This document shows, piece by piece, positions 1 through 9,279 of a DNA stretch of 24,223 nucleotides. The notes beneath the pieces were generated by a model, which was given only the letters and a program-made list of their open reading frames with translations, ran no database searches and was not told the origin of the DNA. Location of the stretch: the NCBI GenBank assembly GCA_002391555.1, contig DGFG01000129.1, positions 1-24,223 on the forward strand, in the 5' to 3' direction. A program made the position numbers and the translations under genes. How positions within the stretch are numbered: position 1 is the first letter of the stretch; each line of letters begins with the position of its first letter. This DNA is from Firmicutes bacterium UBA3906 (lineage in GTDB: Bacteria; Bacillota; Clostridia; Caldicoprobacterales; DTU083).

Positions 1-825
1 GATAAAAGGCTAGAGGCCAAGCTTGACTTTGTTTTCTACTCAATGCTAAGCTACACACCCAATCTAGTTAATTATGAGCCAGGAAAAAAGATATCAGGCA
101 AACATAACACAGTATGGATTGATAGGATAACAATCACACCAATATCCCTTACAATAGGAGCTAGGGCTGAGGGAGGCTATAGCTTTTGGGATGAAGAGAG
201 AACTGAGCGAGAGGGGTCCTTTGTAACTGCCATTATCCTAAATGATGGGTCAAGGGTTGAAACTAGGGACTCTAGTACATCGGTTAATATATTTGACCAG
301 GTATCATACAAAACCATCTATGATGGGATAGTAAATCCAAAGGACATTCAGCAAATAGAGTTTTTTGGCCAAGACACTCTTTATCTAGGGGGTTTAGACT
401 ATACAAATGATACAAAGGCAAGCTTGGATGCCAGGCGTTTAGCCGACTTGACCTTTAATATGGGCATATTTATTAGTATTATCTCAATGCTGATAAGTAT
501 AATTAGCATGCTTTATTTATGTAAGAGTGATATATATCTGTCTTTTGAAAGGGTTCAGGCTAGAAAAAAGAAAAAGGGCAGGGAGTATAGCTTTGACCAA
601 TACTTGGCCCTTACTAACAAGGTATTACTAAAAACAGCAGTAGCCTATAGATTTTTCCTTGTTCTACTCTTGCTTGGGATAGGCTGGCTAACCTATATGA
701 TTATCAGCAACTGGTTTGTGACCATGACTGTCTTTGTAGATATCCTATTAATAGGACTTACCCTACTTTTATTTATTACAATAAAGGAGATAGGTCGCTT
801 TAGGAGACAGCTGATAAGGCTTTAA
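1..825 (+). CDS. Membrane protein of unknown function, 5' end outside window
   Basis: The frame is open from base 1 and the first ATG (43) has no ribosome binding site, so this is the 3' part of a longer gene; 274 residues are visible. The visible N-terminal half looks like an extracytoplasmic beta-rich domain. The stretch beginning VWIDRITITPISLTI resembles the C-terminal domain of DUF4179/DUF5643-type anti-sigma-like surface proteins, a family-level resemblance I hold loosely. Three hydrophobic segments follow: visible residues about 153-175, then two close to the C-terminus (about 213-236 and 239-261). A basic, lysine-rich loop lies between the first and second, so that loop is probably cytoplasmic. 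The protein ends shortly after the last helix with a basic tail. The next gene is 182 bp downstream and has its own leader, so co-transcription is not obvious. I do not recognise a specific function. Confidence 0.75.
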   Translation, partial: DKRLEAKLDFVFYSMLSYTPNLVNYEPGKKISGKHNTVWIDRITITPISLTIGARAEGGYSFWDEERTEREGSFVTAIILNDGSRVETRDSSTSVNIFDQVSYKTIYDGIVNPKDIQQIEFFGQDTLYLGGLDYTNDTKASLDARRLADLTFNMGIFISIISMLISIISMLYLCKSDIYLSFERVQARKKKKGREYSFDQYLALTNKVLLKTAVAYRFFLVLLLLGIGWLTYMIISNWFVTMTVFVDILLIGLTLLLFITIKEIGRFRRQLIRL

Positions 826-956
826 TTATATTTGTAAATCTTACCCATAGGATGTCTTAAAATATAGCTAAGATGGTATACTTTATAATAAGAGCAGTAA
901 TAAAAGTATATATTTATAGCTATATTTTTTTATTCTTTATTAAAGAACAAGTAAAT

Positions 957-984
957 CTGTGGACGGGTTAACTAGGGTCCACAG
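957..984. repeat. 8-bp perfect inverted repeat in the PBP gene leader
   Basis: The arms ctgtggac (957-964) and gtccacag (977-984) are exact reverse complements with a 12-base spacer, ending 23 bases before the PBP start codon and just before its GGGAGG ribosome binding site. No T-tract follows, so it is not an intrinsic terminator. It could be an operator or a leader hairpin. A possible -10 (TATAAT, 884-889) lies upstream but has no convincing -35. Confidence 0.45.
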
Positions 985-1007
985 TAGATTATTCGGGAGG
1001 GGTAAGA

Positions 1008-3044
1008 ATGAAAAAGCTACTTCTTTTACTAATGGCCTTGCTGCTTTTGCCAATCCTAGTTACTGGATGCTCAAAAGAAGAAAACCCGCTTGACCTGTTC
1101 AAACTCTATGCTGACTCCTGGGAAAAAGGAGATTATGCACAAATGTATAGTTACATCTCAAGCAGGGACAAGGCCAGGATAAGCCGATCAGACTTTGACA
1201 CTGCCCACAGGGACTTTTATGACAGCTTAGGCCTTGATTCAATAAAGATAGACTATTTAGCAGATGAAGAGGAAATCCTTAAAAGGAGCAAAAAGGAGGA
1301 TTCTATCAGCTTGCCTATCACTGTGAGCCTTGAATCTGACTTAGTAGATAAGTCCTTTGACCTGACCGTCACCCTTAGCAAGGATATGGTAGAGGATAAA
1401 GAGACCTGGGGGCTAGAGTGGGATTACTCTATGATTTATGAAAACCATGCCCAAGGGGACAGGGTCGAGGCCTCCTTTACATCAATGCCCCTTAGAGGGG
1501 AAATACTCGACCGCAAGGGCAAAAAGCTGGCAGAAAACGCAACAGTGGTCCAGGTGGGGATTGTGCCCGGCCGGCTAGGCGAGATGAGAGAGGAAATTAT
1601 CAGGGACTTATCTGAGACCTTTAGCATAAGTGAAAAATATATAGAAGATAGGCTAGCCCTATCCTGGGTCAGGGATGATACCTTTGTTGACCTTATAAAG
1701 ATATCAAGGGATAGGATAGGCTTGATAGAGGCCATACATGCCAAGAACAAGGGTGCCACCTACAAGATAATCGATGAAAGGGTCTATCCATACAAGGAGG
1801 CCATAGCCCACCTTGTAGGCTACTTATCCTTTCCAAATGAAGAAGAGCTAGAAGAGCTTAAAGACCTAGGTTTTAACTCTAGCACTAGGGTGGGTAGGAC
1901 TGGACTTGAAAAGATCTTTGACCAGCAACTAAGGGGTAGGCCAGGCAGGAGGATTGTTATTGTTGACAAGGATGGGGAGGACAAGGAGGAGCTTCTTATA
2001 GAGGAGCCTGTAAATGGCCAGGACCTGCAACTGACTATAGATATTGATCTACAAGCTATCCTATATGATGGGATGAAGGCAGAACAGGGTACAGCTACTG
2101 TTATGGACTATAAGACTGGCCAGGTCCTAGCCTTGGTAAATGCCCCCTCCTATGACCCTAATAAATTTATCCTAGGTATTAGCCAGGCTGACCTAAAGGA
2201 CCTAGAGGAGGACGAGGGAAAGCCACTACAAAATAGGTTTGTAAATGTCTATTCGCCGGGCTCTACCCTAAAGCCTATTACAGCAGCCATAGCCCTAGAT
2301 GAAGGACTAATAGATCCTAGCTTTAGCCTGGATATTGATGGATTAAGCTGGCAGAAAGATGAATCCTGGGGTAATTACCATATCAAGAGGGTAAGTGATC
2401 CAGGCCTGCCAATAGACCTAGAAAAGGCCATGGTTTACTCGGATAATATATACTTTGGCCAGCTTGCTCTAAAGATAGGTAGTCAGACCTTTATTGATAG
2501 GGCCAAGGACTTTGGTATAGGAGAGCCCTTAAAGCTAAGGTATGGGGTTACAAAGTCGCAGCTAGCTAGTGGTGACAAGATTACAAATGAGATATTACTT
2601 GCAGATACAGGCTTTGGCCAAGGTCAGGTACTAGTAAACATTTTAAACCTGCCCAAGGCCTACTCGGCCTTTGTAAATGGCGGCTCAGTAGTAGAGCCAA
2701 AGCTTATTATGGATGAACTTGAAAATGAGCCTACACCTATTATAGGCCAGGCAGTGGCAGACCAGGTCTTTGACCTAATGCTAAGGGTTGTAGAGGATAA
2801 AAACGGCACTGGCCATAATGTATATATAGCAGGCAAGACAATAGCAGGTAAAACAGGTACAGCCCAGGTGCCAGATCCAGCAGGAGGCGGGCTAAGGGAG
2901 CTAGGCTGGTTTGTAGCCATTGATAAGGATGAGAAAACCCCTTACATTACTGCCATCATGATAGAGGATGTAAGGGGCAGGGGTGGTAGTCGCCTGTCAT
3001 CTGATAGGGTCAGGGATTTTATACTGACCTATTCCAATGACTAG
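1008..3044 (+). CDS. Class B penicillin-binding protein with MecA_N-like domain, lipoprotein-type
   Basis: A 678-residue D,D-transpeptidase that cross-links peptidoglycan on the outer face of the membrane. A hydrophobic signal with a lipobox-like VTGC at about residues 18-21 suggests lipid anchoring. Residues about 26-145 look like the NTF2-like MecA_N domain, 155-320 the PBP dimerisation domain, and 350-670 the transpeptidase. All catalytic motifs are present: STLK with nucleophile Ser419 and Lys422, SDN at 478-480, KTGT at 615-618. The architecture resembles B. subtilis PbpC (PBP3) and staphylococcal PBP2a. That fold class can have low beta-lactam affinity, but sequence alone does not show resistance. 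The start has a GGGAGGGG ribosome binding site about 7 bases upstream. No bla/mec-type regulator is adjacent. The gene converges on acnA with a 51-bp gap and no strong terminator. Confidence 0.93.
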   Translation: MKKLLLLLMALLLLPILVTGCSKEENPLDLFKLYADSWEKGDYAQMYSYISSRDKARISRSDFDTAHRDFYDSLGLDSIKIDYLADEEEILKRSKKEDSISLPITVSLESDLVDKSFDLTVTLSKDMVEDKETWGLEWDYSMIYENHAQGDRVEASFTSMPLRGEILDRKGKKLAENATVVQVGIVPGRLGEMREEIIRDLSETFSISEKYIEDRLALSWVRDDTFVDLIKISRDRIGLIEAIHAKNKGATYKIIDERVYPYKEAIAHLVGYLSFPNEEELEELKDLGFNSSTRVGRTGLEKIFDQQLRGRPGRRIVIVDKDGEDKEELLIEEPVNGQDLQLTIDIDLQAILYDGMKAEQGTATVMDYKTGQVLALVNAPSYDPNKFILGISQADLKDLEEDEGKPLQNRFVNVYSPGSTLKPITAAIALDEGLIDPSFSLDIDGLSWQKDESWGNYHIKRVSDPGLPIDLEKAMVYSDNIYFGQLALKIGSQTFIDRAKDFGIGEPLKLRYGVTKSQLASGDKITNEILLADTGFGQGQVLVNILNLPKAYSAFVNGGSVVEPKLIMDELENEPTPIIGQAVADQVFDLMLRVVEDKNGTGHNVYIAGKTIAGKTGTAQVPDPAGGGLRELGWFVAIDKDEKTPYITAIMIEDVRGRGGSRLSSDRVRDFILTYSND

Positions 3045-3095
3045 CACTGATAAAGTTACTATTTATCTACAAGTTATTTGGCCTACAAACTATTT

Positions 3096-5795
3096 TTACT
3101 CCTGCTTTAAAAAGTCCCTAAGGATCATTTGCAGGATACCACCGTGCTGGTAGTAGTCTAGCTCAACATCATTGTCTAGGCGGGCTATAGCCTCAAAAGA
3201 TATAGTTCTGCCCTCTGGTCCTCTTGCAATAACCTTTAGGACCTTGTCCGGGTAGAGGCCCTCTGCTATACCCTTAATAGAGAGGGTCTCATAGCCTGTT
3301 AGGCCTATGCTTTCAGCATCCTGTCCCTCTAAAAACTGCAGGGGGAGTACGCCCATTCCAACTAGGTTGCTACGGTGGATCCTTTCATAAGACTTTGCTA
3401 TTACAGCCTTTACGCCCAATAGGTAGGTGCCTTTAGCTGCCCAGTCCCTGGAGCTGCCTGTTCCGTATTCCTTGCCAGCCACAACAACTAGGGGGGTCTT
3501 GCTTTCCCTATATTTCATGCTGGCCTTGTAGATGGTCATGACCTGGCCGCTGGGTATATGCCTGGTAAAGCCACCTTCTACACCTGGGACCATCCTATTT
3601 CTAATCCTAATATTTGCAAAGGTTCCCCTCATCATAACCTCATGCGTTCCCCTACGAGACCCATAGGAGTTATAGTGGTCTACCTTTATATTCTGGGACT
3701 TTAGGTAGCTACCTGCATCTGAGCTCTCTGGAATGGAGCCAGCAGGGGAGATATGGTCTGTGGTAACTGTATCTCCTAAAAGGGCTAGTATATTTGCCCC
3801 ATTTATATCCTGGAGCTTGCCTGTCTCAAGGCCCATGCCATCAAAAAAGGTTGGCATCTTGACATAGGTTGACCCCTGATTCCATTTGAAAACCTTGTCC
3901 TCATCTACCTTAAGCTCATTCCAAAGGTCATTGGCAGTTAATATGTCCTTGTAGGTTTTTTTATACATGGATGGGTCTATATACTTTTCTATCATTTCCA
4001 TTATTTCGTCCCGGTCAGGCCAGATGTCCTTTAGGTAGACAGGCCTACCATCTTTACCTTTGCCGATTGGCTCCTTATAAAGGTCTATATTTACCGTTCC
4101 AGCCAAGCCATAGGCTACGACCAAGGGTGGGGAGGCCAGGTAGTTCATCTTGGTAAGCTGGTGTATCCTGCCCTCAAAGTTACGGTTACCACTTAAGACA
4201 GCAGCAACAGTCATATCATTTTCTACAATAGCCTGGCTGATCTCAGGGTCTAGTGGGCCACTGTTACCAATACAGGTGGTACAGCCATAGCCAACTACAT
4301 TAAAGCCTAGCTGGGCTAGGTAGGGTAAAAGACCTGCCTTATCAAGGTAGTCGGTAACAACTAGAGAACCGGGTGCAAAGCTAGACTTTACATATGAAGG
4401 TTTTTTAAGACCTAGCTCGACTGCTTTTTTAGCCAGTAGGCCAGCTCCAATCATTACATAGGGGTTGGATGTATTTGTACAGCTGGTGATAGCTGCTATA
4501 ACAACAGCCCCTGTTTTAAGCTGGTCCCTACCACCATCCTTATAGTCAATATGAACAAGCCTTTGAGCCTGCTCTTGACTGAGACCATAGCCACCATCTG
4601 CGATGGGACTTGTTATTGTCCTTTTATAAGATTCTTTCATATCCTCCAAGCTTATAAGGTCCTGGGGCCTTTTTGGACCTGCTAGAGATGGTTTTACACT
4701 AGATAGGTCTAGTTCTAGGTAGCTAGTAAAGCTGGGCTCTGGTGTATCTTTAGTCCTAAAGATACCCTGGGCCTTGAAGTATTCTTTAACTAGGGCTATT
4801 TGGTCCTCGCTTCGACCTGTTCTCTTTAGATAATCAAGGGTCTTGTCATCGACGGGGAAATAGGCAGAGGTTGCCCCGTATTCTGGGCACATATTAGACA
4901 CAGTAGCCCTATCCTCAACGCTTATGCTGTCTAGACCATCTCCATAAAACTCAACAAATTTGCCGACCACCCCTTGCTTTCTTAGGATATTTGTTATTGT
5001 AAGGACAAGGTCTGTGGCAGTAGCTTCCTTTGGCAGGCTACCGGCTAGCTTAAAGCCCACTATTTCAGGCATAAGGAAATACATGGGCTGGCCTAGCATA
5101 CTAGCCTCGGCCTCAATACCCCCAACACCCCAGCCAAGGACCCCAATTCCATTTATCATGGGAGTATGGGAGTCTGTACCTACCAGGCTATCGGGGAAAA
5201 TTAGGTCCTGACCATCAACTGACCTAACTGTAGCTACACTTGCTAGGTATTCAAGGTTAATCTGGTGGACTATTCCTAGAGAGGGAGGGAAAACGCGAAA
5301 GTTTGAAAAGGCCTTTTGTGCCCATTTGAGTAGCTCATACCTTTCCTTGTTCCTTTCAAACTCCTTTTGGACATTTTTGCTCAGGGCTGTATCAGACCCA
5401 TAATAGTCAACAATAACTGAATGGTCTATCACAAGGTCTACAGGTATCTTGGAGTTAATTTTTGTCGGATCTGCTCCCATGGCCTGCATTTTATCCCTCA
5501 TGGTGGCCAGGTCAACTACTAGGGGAACGCCTGTAAAGTCCTGTAGTACAATCCTAGCTGGGATAAAGGGGATTTCCTCTCTGCTATTTTTGCCCTTGTC
5601 TTTGCCCCAGGAGCCTATTGCTTTAATGTGTTTGTCTGTAACTAGGCGACTGTCATAGTTTCTAAGGGCTCCTTCTAGCAGGATTTTTAGAGAATAGGGT
5701 AGTCTTGACGTGTCCTTGATCCCTAGGTCACTAAGGTCAGTAATGTCATGGTAGCTATAGCTTTTGTCTTTGATTTTTAATATCTTTTTATTCAT
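3096..5795 (-). CDS. acnA: Aconitate hydratase A
   Basis: Cytoplasmic [4Fe-4S] enzyme interconverting citrate and isocitrate through cis-aconitate. Full length, 899 residues from the start chosen here. The three cluster cysteines are present: Cys439 in TSCTNTSNP, and Cys505 and Cys508 in GYGCTTCIGNSG, close to E. coli AcnA numbering. GTDSHTPMINGIG and the swivel-domain YGTGSSRDWAAKG are also visible. Two ATGs are possible. The outer one at 5813 adds six residues but its AAAGGG lies only 2 bases upstream. The inner one at 5795 has GAGGG 11 bases upstream and better fits the family N-terminus, so I chose it. The gene stands alone on the minus strand, divergent from the metG-like gene and convergent with the PBP gene. 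No citrate synthase or isocitrate dehydrogenase is nearby, so its pathway (partial TCA, glutamate synthesis) is not shown by context. Confidence 0.96.
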   Translation of the reverse strand: MNKKILKIKDKSYSYHDITDLSDLGIKDTSRLPYSLKILLEGALRNYDSRLVTDKHIKAIGSWGKDKGKNSREEIPFIPARIVLQDFTGVPLVVDLATMRDKMQAMGADPTKINSKIPVDLVIDHSVIVDYYGSDTALSKNVQKEFERNKERYELLKWAQKAFSNFRVFPPSLGIVHQINLEYLASVATVRSVDGQDLIFPDSLVGTDSHTPMINGIGVLGWGVGGIEAEASMLGQPMYFLMPEIVGFKLAGSLPKEATATDLVLTITNILRKQGVVGKFVEFYGDGLDSISVEDRATVSNMCPEYGATSAYFPVDDKTLDYLKRTGRSEDQIALVKEYFKAQGIFRTKDTPEPSFTSYLELDLSSVKPSLAGPKRPQDLISLEDMKESYKRTITSPIADGGYGLSQEQAQRLVHIDYKDGGRDQLKTGAVVIAAITSCTNTSNPYVMIGAGLLAKKAVELGLKKPSYVKSSFAPGSLVVTDYLDKAGLLPYLAQLGFNVVGYGCTTCIGNSGPLDPEISQAIVENDMTVAAVLSGNRNFEGRIHQLTKMNYLASPPLVVAYGLAGTVNIDLYKEPIGKGKDGRPVYLKDIWPDRDEIMEMIEKYIDPSMYKKTYKDILTANDLWNELKVDEDKVFKWNQGSTYVKMPTFFDGMGLETGKLQDINGANILALLGDTVTTDHISPAGSIPESSDAGSYLKSQNIKVDHYNSYGSRRGTHEVMMRGTFANIRIRNRMVPGVEGGFTRHIPSGQVMTIYKASMKYRESKTPLVVVAGKEYGTGSSRDWAAKGTYLLGVKAVIAKSYERIHRSNLVGMGVLPLQFLEGQDAESIGLTGYETLSIKGIAEGLYPDKVLKVIARGPEGRTISFEAIARLDNDVELDYYQHGGILQMILRDFLKQE

Positions 5796-5813
5796 ACTAT
5801 TAAATACCCTCAT

Positions 5814-6162
5814 TTCCCTTTATATTATTGTTTTCCTTATTGTCTCTCTACTAAAGATAACATATGTAACAATAAAAAGTAAATTAGAATTGACCTGTCT
5901 TTCACTTATTATGACCATAGATTAAAGTATAAAGAATAGATAAAGAATAGATAAAGTATTATAAAAGGGCCATTGCTATAGAATGTTTATTCCTTATGTT
6001 GGTATATTGTCCCTTGGTCTTGGCAGATAAATGATTTAACAATGTACACAGTTAGGTGGATGTGGTAAACTATTGTATAATAATAATGTGGTAAAAAATT
6101 GATAGTTCTTCTTTCTTAGGGGAACTTTCTAATACTTATGGTAATAATACTTTTAAGAAAGG
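5814..6162. other. Divergent intergenic region between acnA and the metG-like gene
   Basis: An AT-rich spacer that must hold promoters for both divergent genes. It contains an 11-bp direct repeat (aaagaatagat at 5931-5941 and 5942-5952, followed by a third partial copy) and a good -10 (TATAAT, 6076-6081) for the rightward gene, though the matching -35 is poor. I looked for a T-box (AGGGTGGNACCGCG) and an S-box before the metG-like gene and saw neither. No ORF with a ribosome binding site is present. Confidence 0.5.
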
Positions 6163-8217
6163 ATGGTATCAATCAGGACCGTGAATGTGAATGATAAAAA
6201 GCTTAAAAACAATCCCTTAAGTGATGGACAAGGGACCAAGAGGCCAGTTTTCCCCAAAAGAGCTGTTGTTACAGCAGGTATGCCCTATGGTAACAAGGCC
6301 CTGCACTTTGGACATATAGGGGGAGTCTTTATCCATGCTGATACCTTTGCTCGGTTTTTAAGAGACCGTATAGGAAAGGAAAATGTTATTTTCGTATCAG
6401 GTACAGACTGTTATGGGTCCCCCATAGTGGAAAACTACAACCGTATCATAGAGGATGGGTCTTTTTCCGGTAGCCTAGAGGATTTTGTAAAGCTAAACCA
6501 TGACCTACAAAAGGAAAGCCTCAAGGCATATATGATAGATATAAACCTATTTGCAGCATCAGCCTTTGGGCGGGCAGCGGAGATTCACAGGGATCTTACT
6601 TTTGATATTATAAACAAGCTTTATGAAAATGGGCACCTAGTAAAGCTAACATCATCCCAATTTTATGATCCTGAGATGGATGTACTTTTAAATGGCCGCC
6701 AGGTGGTTGGCCAATGTCCAATCGATGGTTGCTCCTCAGACAAGGGCTATGCTGACGAGTGTTCTTTAGGCCACCAGTACATGCCAGAGGACCTTATAAA
6801 CCCAAGGTCTACCCTATCGGGTAAAAAGCCTGAGATGAGGGACGTTGACAACTGGTATTTCAAGCTTGAGGACTTTCACGACCTCTTGACCCAGTGGGTA
6901 GATGGGCTAAAGGACAATCCCGATACCAGGAGGTTTATGATAAAAAGTATCGAGGAGTTCTTAGAGCCTCCAATTATATATGTCATGAAGGACTATCTAG
7001 ATATTATAGATAGCTTAAAGGACAGGCTACCAGACTATGAGTTTAAGGACGATGGCAAGAAAAAGTCATCAGTCCAGTTGGTCTTTAAGAGCCTAAAGGA
7101 CAGGGAGGAGGCCTGTAGGATACTTGCTGACCATGAGGTCAGGTACCGTACAGGCAAGACCCTAGTACCCTTCCGCCTAACAGGCAATATAGAGTGGGGA
7201 GTCCCTGCCCCTGAGCTAGAAGGCCTAAAGGACCTAACTGTCTGGGTTTGGCCAGAATCTCTATGGGCACCTATCTCCTTTACAAAGACCTACCTAGAGG
7301 AGGGCTACCAGGGCCAGGACAAGGACTGGACCAAGTGGTGGTGCTCCAAGGAGGCAGGAGTCTTCCAGTTTATTGGCCAGGACAATATCTATTTTTATGG
7401 GCCTGCTGAGATGGCCATGTTTATGGGGACCCAGGGTGGACAACCTACTGCTGACCCTGATGAGGGGGACTTGCAGCTACCTCAAATAATAGCAAACAAC
7501 CATGTTTTATTCCTTGATAAAAAGGCTAGTAGCTCTGGCAAGGTAAAGCCTCCAATGGCAGATGAGCTCTTGTCATACTATACGCCAGAACAGCTAAGGG
7601 CACACTTTCTAGGCCTAGGCCTGGGCATAAGGAGTGTTTCCTTCAAGCCAAAGCCCTTAGACCCAACAGCCCCTGAAAAAGGTGGTGACCCAGCCTTAAA
7701 GGAGGGCAACCTCCTAACTAATGTATTTAACAGGGCTATTAGATCCTGCTTTTATACAGTGCAAAAATACAATGATGGTATTATCCCGGTAAGGGAGATC
7801 TCTAAGGATATATTAGACAATGCCAAGGAGACTATACTAGAGTATGAAAGGCTCATGTACAAATATGAGTTTCATCAGGTAATGAACCTGATGGATACCT
7901 ATATAAGGTCCATAAATAAGCACTATTCCAACAATATTAGGGTCATAGAGGCTAGTGACGATGCTGAGGCTAGGGCCCAGCTATTGGCGGATACCTTCCA
8001 TATGGTTAGGGTTGGGGCAGTCTTGATGCACCCGATAGCACCCCTTGGAACCCAAAAAATCCTCGACTACCTAGGGCTTGACGAGAGCTTTTGGAGCTGG
8101 GATAGGATTTTTGACACTGTCTATGACTTTATGGATGATCCCCATAGCTACAAGCTAAAATTCTTAGAGCCTAGGGTAGACTTTTTTGAAAAACACCCAA
8201 GCCAGCTGAATTTTTAG
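6163..8217 (+). CDS. Methionyl-tRNA synthetase-like class I tRNA ligase lacking KMSKS
   Basis: 684 residues with the fold of methionyl-tRNA synthetase, which would charge tRNA-Met using ATP. Visible: a HIGH-type motif HFGH at 48-51, the connective-peptide zinc knuckle with Cys185, Cys190, Cys200 and His204, the FIGQDNIYFYGP segment typical of MetRS, and a helical anticodon-binding region after about residue 500. The place where KMSKS should be (453-460) reads KKASSSGK, so the canonical ATP-closing loop is altered. There is no C-terminal Trbp111/EMAP domain. ATG 6163 is the first start after an in-frame stop, but AAGG abuts it. GTG 6187, with AGGA 8 bases upstream, is a serious alternative. 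It could be the cell's MetRS or a paralogue with a changed role; the window does not decide. A terminator follows directly, so it is monocistronic. Confidence 0.82.
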   Translation: MVSIRTVNVNDKKLKNNPLSDGQGTKRPVFPKRAVVTAGMPYGNKALHFGHIGGVFIHADTFARFLRDRIGKENVIFVSGTDCYGSPIVENYNRIIEDGSFSGSLEDFVKLNHDLQKESLKAYMIDINLFAASAFGRAAEIHRDLTFDIINKLYENGHLVKLTSSQFYDPEMDVLLNGRQVVGQCPIDGCSSDKGYADECSLGHQYMPEDLINPRSTLSGKKPEMRDVDNWYFKLEDFHDLLTQWVDGLKDNPDTRRFMIKSIEEFLEPPIIYVMKDYLDIIDSLKDRLPDYEFKDDGKKKSSVQLVFKSLKDREEACRILADHEVRYRTGKTLVPFRLTGNIEWGVPAPELEGLKDLTVWVWPESLWAPISFTKTYLEEGYQGQDKDWTKWWCSKEAGVFQFIGQDNIYFYGPAEMAMFMGTQGGQPTADPDEGDLQLPQIIANNHVLFLDKKASSSGKVKPPMADELLSYYTPEQLRAHFLGLGLGIRSVSFKPKPLDPTAPEKGGDPALKEGNLLTNVFNRAIRSCFYTVQKYNDGIIPVREISKDILDNAKETILEYERLMYKYEFHQVMNLMDTYIRSINKHYSNNIRVIEASDDAEARAQLLADTFHMVRVGAVLMHPIAPLGTQKILDYLGLDESFWSWDRIFDTVYDFMDDPHSYKLKFLEPRVDFFEKHPSQLNF

Positions 8218-8261
8218 TTATATGTGCAAATAAATAAAGAAGTAATTAAAGATATGCAAAA

Positions 8262-8296
8262 CAAAAAAGGCGAGCTATTATAGACTCGCTTTTTTC
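8262..8296 (+). terminator. Intrinsic terminator after the metG-like gene
   Basis: Stem gcgag (8270-8274) with ctcgc (8285-8289), extended by an A-run pairing with a T-run, loop of 10 bases, then T6 (8290-8295). It lies 45 bases after the stop. The A/T-flanked stem can also work on the minus strand. Confidence 0.85.
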
Positions 8297-8462
8297 GTGT
8301 AAAAAATATGAGGGGTGGAGTGTACATATTTATACAATAATATATAAACACAAAAACTAGATATCTAACATAAAAATCATGGAAAATTTAAAGTATACAA
8401 AGAAAATCCTTAGGCAATAATTTGAATAAAGTTATTTATCTTTACTATGAGGAGAAAAGCCA

Positions 8463-9227
8463 GTGAAAAGGATTTATTTTTTGTTATTAATGTTTCTTGT
8501 ACTAGTTTTGTCCCATGGCCTGAGCCCCTACATGACCTGGCAGGCGGAATATACTAGTAGCCAGGTAGCCAGCCTCTTTGACAAGATAGATGGTCAGCTT
8601 ATAGGGCTAGAGCTAGCAGGTATGGCCAGGGTCAATGAGGACCATATGACTATAGACCAGCTAGAAGGGCTTTTTTATAAAATTGCAGATGAATTTGCGC
8701 CCATAGCTGGTCCTGTTGAAAGGACAGGCCATGACCTATCAGCAGGCGTAAGACAGATAAAGGGCCAGGTCCTAAAGGAGGAGGTCCTATACACCCTAGC
8801 CTTAAATAACGGCTATAATCCAGATGGGTCTGCTGGCTATGAAACCTATGTCCTAGTCAGTGCTGCCGCTGAATCTATGTCAGCTAGCAAGGAGGCAAAG
8901 GTCAGGCAAGAGCTTTCGGATTTTCTAAAAAACTACACAAGTGACCTAAGACTTGCTAGCCTCTATAGGGGTAGGATAGGGCAAAAGCTAGACACGAGGT
9001 CTATGATAAGTAAGGGTGAGCAGATTTTTAAAGCCCTTGGAGGCAGGATCATAGAAGGTATTGAGGAGGGCCAGCTTGTCAGTAGGACTGGCTATAGCAG
9101 CCTGATTGAAAATAGCCTCTTTATAGGAGAGGAAAAAATAAATATAAATGTTGGTCTAAGATATAACGAATATGAGGATGCCACCTACCTCTGGCTGGGT
9201 ACGCCTGTCATTTTTACTTCCTACTAG
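8463..9227 (+). CDS. ywmB: YwmB-family secreted/membrane-anchored protein
   Basis: 254 residues with a GTG start (GGAG 8 bases upstream) and a signal or anchor segment at about 3-20, so most of the protein is outside the membrane. The C-terminal stretch ending in LRYNEYEDATYLWLGTPVI is the hallmark of the YwmB family (DUF1779, sometimes named TATA-box-binding-like for its fold, not for a proven DNA role). Its molecular function is unknown. Position directly before murA and spoIID is the same as ywmB-murAB-spoIID in B. subtilis, supporting the call and hinting at a cell-wall or sporulation role. The gap to murA is 52 bp with no terminator, so the two are probably co-transcribed. Confidence 0.8.
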   Translation: MKRIYFLLLMFLVLVLSHGLSPYMTWQAEYTSSQVASLFDKIDGQLIGLELAGMARVNEDHMTIDQLEGLFYKIADEFAPIAGPVERTGHDLSAGVRQIKGQVLKEEVLYTLALNNGYNPDGSAGYETYVLVSAAAESMSASKEAKVRQELSDFLKNYTSDLRLASLYRGRIGQKLDTRSMISKGEQIFKALGGRIIEGIEEGQLVSRTGYSSLIENSLFIGEEKININVGLRYNEYEDATYLWLGTPVIFTSY

Positions 9228-9279
9228 GTACATACTTACTAGCCTTTACGTAAAATATGTAGATGGAGGTGGAGTAAAA

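Noticed and set aside
3045..3095. Terminator between the convergent PBP gene and acnA
   Set aside because: Only a weak 6-bp AT stem (gataaa/tttatc, 3049-3067) with no T-run.
5814..6162. T-box or SAM riboswitch before the metG-like gene
   Set aside because: No T-box AGGGTGGNACC core and no S-box motifs can be read.
8410..8462. Promoter TTGAAT/TACTAT directly before ywmB
   Set aside because: The spacing is short and the -10 touches the ribosome binding site, leaving no leader for translation.
9172..9279. Upstream extension of murA
   Set aside because: It overlaps ywmB, has no ribosome binding site, and adds 36 residues absent from the MurA family.
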